Source: an uncultured Mycoplasmatota bacterium
GTDB taxonomy: Bacteria > Bacillota_I > Bacilli_A > Mycoplasmatales > Mycoplasmoidaceae
Assembly: GCA_949527715.1 (NCBI GenBank)
Contig: CATEWF010000043.1
Span: 1-8,320 of the forward strand
Direction of reading: 5' to 3'
DNA length: 8,320 nucleotides
Made by a program: the position numbers and the translations under genes. This document shows positions 6,932-8,320 of the stretch, piece by piece (the stretch's first letter is position 1; the number at the start of each line of letters is the position of its first letter). Under the pieces are notes generated by a model. The model ran no database searches and was not told where the DNA came from. It saw only the letters and a list, made by a program, of their open reading frames with translations.

Positions 6932-8320
6932 TTAGTTGTCACAATGTTGTCTGCGTTCTGCGTTTTTTCTTCTTGCACATTCACGACAATAACGGATGTG
7001 AAAGTTAATACCCATATAGTTAATGTTTGTATTAGTGTAAGCTCAACGTAAAACTTTTTCAATTTGTTCGCCTGATGGATAATCATCAAATTCAACATAT
7101 GAAATGTGTCCACCATTACATAATTTGTGATATGGTGCTTCAATTGCAATTTTTTCTGCAATTGAAATTGGAAAATCTACAGGAACATGGTAACTGTTTG
7201 TATAGAATCCTTTATCTGTAATCCATGGAATTTCTCCTAAGAATTTAAGATCTAATTTAGTGAATTTACCAGATAAACCTTCTGCTGGCGTTGCATAACA
7301 ACTAAAGTTTAATTTATGCTTTTTAGTTAAAGCGTCGCAACGTTCTCTTAAATGAGTAATAATTTTTAAACCTAATTCTTGAGCTTCTTTAGACTCACCG
7401 TGGTGTTTACCGATTAATGCTTTTAATGTTTCAGCTAAACCAATGAAACCAATACCTCAAGTACCATTTTTCATAATTTGTTCAATTGAATCTTGAGGAC
7501 TTAAATTTTCACTACCTTTCATTAAGCGTTGGCCAGCAACAAACGGTAAATCTTTTACTTTTAATTTTTTTAAAGTTTCATAACGATGTAATAATTGTTT
7601 TTCAGCCAAATCAATTTTTTCATCAAACATTTCAAAAAACTTATTTACATCACCTTTAGCTAAGATACCTAATCTTACTAAGTTGATAGTTACAGGAGCA
7701 TTATTCCCTCTGCCTTCTACACCTGCTGGTCCGTTAATATTTGAACACAAGTATGTTCTACAACCCATAGTTGCAGGCAAAATACCTTGATCATAATATT
7801 GTTTATTGAAATCTGCATCAATGTTCATGAATGTAGGGTTCATTCTATTAGCAGCAACATGGCACGCTAATTGGAATAAATAATAATATGGATCGTTTGG
7901 TTCCCTATTAACACCTTTCTTAACCCTAAAAATAATGTTAGGGAATATTGGTTGTTCACCTTGACCCATACCTTTTAAGTATTCTTCTAAGAAAGCTTGG
8001 CAAACCATTGCAGCTTCTTTAGATTCTGGCAATCCTAAATTAATTGAAGAAAAAGGAACTTGACTTCCTGCACGAGAATGCATTGTATTTAAATTAAATA
8101 CAACAGCTTGCATTGCTTGACGTAATTTCTTAAATAACATCTTATTAGAAGATTCTTCAATTTTATCTTCAGGAACACCAATTTCTCTACAAGTTCTAAC
8201 CATTTCTTGTTTAGTTAATTTAACGAATGGTGCTAAGTCATTGTCAAAATTAGGGTGAGATTGACCACCAAACATATCGTTTTGAGTAGATTGAAGAATA
8301 ATACATAATAATTCTGCAGC
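6932..8320 (-). CDS. nrdD: Anaerobic ribonucleoside-triphosphate reductase, catalytic piece lacking glycyl-radical domain (partial)
   Basis: Class III RNR reduces ribonucleotides to deoxyribonucleotides without oxygen. The visible part is 462 residues; the N-terminus, including any ATP-cone, lies beyond the right edge. Landmarks (visible numbering) are FGGQSHPNFDNDLAPF near 17-32, HSRAGSQVPFSSIN near 80-93, the catalytic loop TMGCRTYL with C187 as the thiyl-radical cysteine (codon 7762-7760), and NGPAGVEGRGNNAPVTINL just after. UGA encodes Trp at 7457-7459 and near 7043. The protein ends with INFHIRYCREC (C445, C448), the first pair of the zinc ribbon, then a basic 14-residue tail containing one more cysteine (C460), then TAA at 6934-6932. 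C187 to C445 is 258 residues, close to the 253 between C290 and C543 in phage T4 NrdD, so the barrel is complete to this point. The second CxxC and the glycyl-radical loop are absent and appear as a separate gene at 5057-5254. Confidence 0.93.

Noticed and set aside
6932..7018. Frameshift or sequencing error hiding the glycyl-radical domain at the nrdD end
   Set aside because: nrdG begins 3 nt after the stop and nothing in the other frames examined near the end resembles the glycyl motif. The domain is found intact 1.9 kb away with its own expression signals.
6883..7161. 92-residue minus-strand ORF at the end of nrdD
   Set aside because: It overlaps nrdD in another frame. The nrdD frame here continues the conserved protein through a UGA-Trp to the CREC motif, while this frame has no family resemblance.

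Overview
The window is AT-rich DNA from a mycoplasma-type Mollicute. Every long gene is interrupted by in-frame UGA codons at positions where its family has tryptophan, so genetic code 4 applies. UGG is also used, for example at 7223-7225 in nrdD. The gene content (MATE pump, PHP phosphatase, LemA pair, anaerobic ribonucleotide reductase) suggests a relative of Mycoplasmopsis or Metamycoplasma, but the genus is a guess.

Layout. Positions 17-2617 hold two minus-strand genes: a PHP-family phosphatase (1838-2617) followed by a 596-residue MATE-family multidrug/cation exporter (17-1807), which has its own promoter-like block. A divergent intergenic region (2618-2727) with a perfect 21-bp palindrome separates them from a plus-strand pair: a LemA-family membrane protein (2728-3372) and a 543-residue single-span membrane protein of unknown function (3383-5014). 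That pair ends in a strong bidirectional hairpin terminator (5014-5040).

Positions 5057-8320 form a class III (anaerobic) ribonucleotide reductase locus with unusual architecture. On the minus strand, nrdD enters from the right edge (N-terminus outside the window). It carries the catalytic Met-Gly-Cys loop but stops at 6932, just after the first CxxC of the C-terminal zinc ribbon. It has no second CxxC and no glycyl-radical motif. nrdG, the radical-SAM activase, starts 3 nt later. The missing end is encoded separately as a 65-residue protein at 5057-5254, holding the second CxxC and the RxTGYL glycyl-radical motif, with its own Shine-Dalgarno sequence and promoter-like block. Between nrdG and this small gene, on the opposite strand, lies a GIY-YIG nuclease gene (5625-6164) with an N-terminal membrane anchor, flanked by non-coding stretches full of inverted repeats.

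How the genes may work together: the large NrdD piece would supply substrate binding and the thiyl-radical cysteine, the 65-residue piece the glycyl radical, and NrdG would install that radical. The zinc ribbon would be completed in trans. This two-piece NrdD, possibly connected with the neighbouring nuclease, is the main candidate for something new here. The split is read directly from the sequence; its function is inference.
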